Below are positions 4,010 through 5,833 of a stretch of DNA of 5,833 nucleotides, in pieces; the first letter of the stretch is position 1, and each line of letters starts with the position of its first letter. Source of the stretch: Pseudomonadota bacterium (lineage in GTDB: Bacteria; Pseudomonadota; Alphaproteobacteria; Sphingomonadales; Sphingomonadaceae); the NCBI GenBank assembly GCA_963205285.1, contig CAUJJQ010000246.1:1-5833 (forward strand). The letters are read 5' to 3'. The notes below the pieces were generated by a model. That model worked only from the letters and a program-made list of their open reading frames with translations, searched no databases and had not been told where the DNA came from. The translations under genes were made by a program, and so were the position numbers.

Positions 4010-5833
4010 TTAAAGCCCCAGTTCAACCCCATGGTCGCGGCCCCACCCCTCCAGCGCCGGACGAATGGGGGTGGTGCCGCACGCCACCAGATCGGCGACA
4101 AAGGGGGTGAGGCGGGCAAGGTCGAGGCTGCGCACCATTGCCTTTATCGGGCCGATACCGGCGGGCGTAATCGACAGGCGGCGGATGCCAAGGCCGAGCA
4201 ACGCCATCGCCTCCAGCGGGCGGCCACCCATTTCGCCGCAGACGCCGACCTGCACGTTCGCGGCATTGCACGGCAATATGACGCGGCGCAAAAAGCGCAA
4301 TATGGCGGGGCAGAGCCAATCATAACGGTCGGCAAGCCGTGGGTCGGCACGGTCGGCGGCGAGCAGAAATTGCGTCAGATCATTGGTGCCGATCGACAGG
4401 AAATCGAGCCGGGGGAGGAGGAGGTCGAGCGTTTCGGCGAGTGCGGGCACCTCCAGCATCACGCCATAGCGGATGGCGGCGGGCATTTTGCGCCCGCGCG
4501 CGGTCAAAAAACGGTGCTGATCGTCAAAAATGGCGCGCGCCGCATCAAATTCCCATGGTTCGGCGACCAGCGGGAACATGACGTTCAAGGTGCGGCCTGC
4601 CCCTGCTTCCAGCAAGGCACGCGCCTGTGCCTTCATCAGGCCACCACGGTCGAGCGCAAGGCGCAGTGCCCGCCAGCCCATCGCGGGATTTTCCTCTTTC
4701 TCCGTACTTTCGCGCATATAGGGGAGCGCCTTGTCCCCGCCGATGTCAACGGTGCGAAAGACGACAGGTCGCGAACCCGCCACGTCGAGCACATCGCGGT
4801 AAAGGCGCGTCTGGCGTTCGCGTTGCGGCATGGTGGCGGACACAAGAAATTGAAATTCGGTGCGAAACAGGCCGATGCCGTCCGCGCCGGTTAAATCGAG
4901 CGCCGACACATCTTCGCGCAACCCCGCGTTCATCATCACCTCTATGCGCGTGCCGCAGGTGGTGACCGGCTCGACATCGCGCATCGCGGCAAAACGTTCG
5001 CGCCGTTCGCGATTGTCGCGCAACTGGACGTCAAACGCCTCTATCGTCGGGGTGTTGGGCCGTGCGTGGATGATCGCGCGGCCCGCATCGAGCAACAGCA
5101 TATCGCCTTCGTTGACGATCTGGCGAATGTCGCGCACCCGGCCCAGCACCGGCACTCCCATGGCGCGCGCGACGATGGTGACGTGCGCGGTGAGTGAACC
5201 TTCCTCCAAAATCACGCCCTTTAAGCGCCGCCGATCATATTCGAGCAGTTCGGCCGGCCCCAGATTGCGCGCGACCAAAATCGCATCTTCGCGCAGGCCC
5301 ATTTGCGCCGCCGTGCCCATTTGCCCCGACACGATGCGCAGCAACCGGTTGGCCAGATCCTCCAGATCATGCATCCGGTCGGACAGCAGGGGATCATCAA
5401 TCTGGCGCATGCGCATGCGCGTGCGTTGCTGCACCCGTTCGATGGCAGCCTCGGCGGTCAACCCAGCGTCAATCGCTTCGTTGATGCGGCGCGACCACCC
5501 CTCATCATAGGCGAACATCTTATAGGTTTCGAGCACCTCATCATGTTCGCCGCCGCTGCCAAATTCGGCCTGGCTCGCCATACGGTCGATCTGGTCGCGC
5601 ATCTTGGTAAAGGCGGAATAGACGCGCGCCCGCTCCACCTCCACATCCTCTGCCACCGTATGTTCAATGACAACGCGTGGCTGGTGGTAGACCGCGTGGC
5701 CGCGCGCCATGCCTTCCACCAGCTTGAGGCCGTTCAGCCGGTCTGCGGTGGTCGCCAGCGCACGGCTGCCCCGCTGTTCGCTATTGTCGATCAGACCAGC
5801 GTTCGCGATCAACTCGGAAAGCACCATCGCCAC
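4010..5833 (-). CDS. ptsP: Phosphoenolpyruvate-protein phosphotransferase PtsP (nitrogen-PTS enzyme I), 5' end outside window
   Basis: PtsP (EI-Ntr) takes phosphate from PEP and passes it to NPr, then EIIA-Ntr, a regulatory relay responding to nitrogen and carbon status and to potassium. The 607 residues in the window cover the full enzyme I part: the PEP-utiliser N-terminal domain from about residue 35 (GLKLVEGMARGHAVY); the phosphohistidine domain with the active His217 in GSLTAHVTIVARAMGVPVLG (212-231); and the PEP-binding barrel with GIGLFRTEFQF (319-329), DIGGDKALPYMR (363-374), MLEVPALAETL (459-469), DFLSIGTNDLTQFLLAADR (477-495) and CGEMGG with Cys532 (532-537). All expected catalytic residues are present. 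The frame is open to the window edge and its first residues look like the linker after a GAF domain, so an N-terminal GAF domain of about 150 residues is probably missing, not absent. The stop TAA is at 4010-4012. Confidence 0.95.
   Translation of the reverse strand: MAMVLSELIANAGLIDNSEQRGSRALATTADRLNGLKLVEGMARGHAVYHQPRVVIEHTVAEDVEVERARVYSAFTKMRDQIDRMASQAEFGSGGEHDEVLETYKMFAYDEGWSRRINEAIDAGLTAEAAIERVQQRTRMRMRQIDDPLLSDRMHDLEDLANRLLRIVSGQMGTAAQMGLREDAILVARNLGPAELLEYDRRRLKGVILEEGSLTAHVTIVARAMGVPVLGRVRDIRQIVNEGDMLLLDAGRAIIHARPNTPTIEAFDVQLRDNRERRERFAAMRDVEPVTTCGTRIEVMMNAGLREDVSALDLTGADGIGLFRTEFQFLVSATMPQRERQTRLYRDVLDVAGSRPVVFRTVDIGGDKALPYMRESTEKEENPAMGWRALRLALDRGGLMKAQARALLEAGAGRTLNVMFPLVAEPWEFDAARAIFDDQHRFLTARGRKMPAAIRYGVMLEVPALAETLDLLLPRLDFLSIGTNDLTQFLLAADRADPRLADRYDWLCPAILRFLRRVILPCNAANVQVGVCGEMGGRPLEAMALLGLGIRRLSITPAGIGPIKAMVRSLDLARLTPFVADLVACGTTPIRPALEGWGRDHGVELGL

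Noticed and set aside
1..5833. A defence, phage or other undescribed gene system
   Set aside because: Every substantial gene belongs to a known housekeeping or envelope family except the VOC gene, which is a common fold; there is no integrase, transposase, toxin or nuclease gene in the window.

Overview
The window looks like a piece of the chromosome of a GC-rich alphaproteobacterium, most likely a sphingomonad (Sphingopyxis, Sphingomonas or Novosphingobium type). The reasons are the base composition, the protein sequences, the gene order around tilS and ftsH, and the kinds of short intergenic repeat present. The genus is an inference from memory of these families, not a search result. All recognised genes lie on the minus strand, so the window reads from its right end to its left end.

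In transcription order the layout is: (1) ptsP, the nitrogen-PTS enzyme I, lacking its 5' end because it runs off the right edge; (2) after a 122-base gap, a RodZ-like protein anchored in the inner membrane, with a cytoplasmic helix-turn-helix domain and a periplasmic DUF4115-type domain; (3) cpoB/ybgF, an exported coiled-coil plus TPR protein, whose start overlaps the previous stop by 4 bases; (4) tilS, the tRNA-Ile lysidine synthetase, whose start lies inside the end of cpoB; (5) a small VOC-superfamily (glyoxalase fold) protein with its own strong ribosome binding site and a plausible promoter; (6) a 363-base non-coding stretch packed with several kinds of short repeat; and (7) the first 81 codons of ftsH, which runs off the left edge.

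Genes 2-4 are tightly packed and probably form one transcript, perhaps with ptsP. They combine cell-envelope and division functions (RodZ-like, CpoB) with essential tRNA modification (TilS). The FtsH membrane protease follows after an interruption. As I recall, cpoB-tilS-ftsH is a common order in alphaproteobacteria. If so, the VOC gene and the repeats around it are the variable part of the locus. One GC-rich repeat overlaps the tilS 3' end and appears to supply the last TilS residues. A related repeat lies beyond the VOC stop codon, so the VOC gene is bracketed by two copies.

I see no tRNA, rRNA, CRISPR array, transposase, phage gene, defence system or toxin-antitoxin pair. The window is mostly ordinary housekeeping sequence. 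The points most worth a second look are the VOC gene and its flanking repeats, the absence of histidine from that VOC protein, and the nested repeat structure upstream of ftsH.
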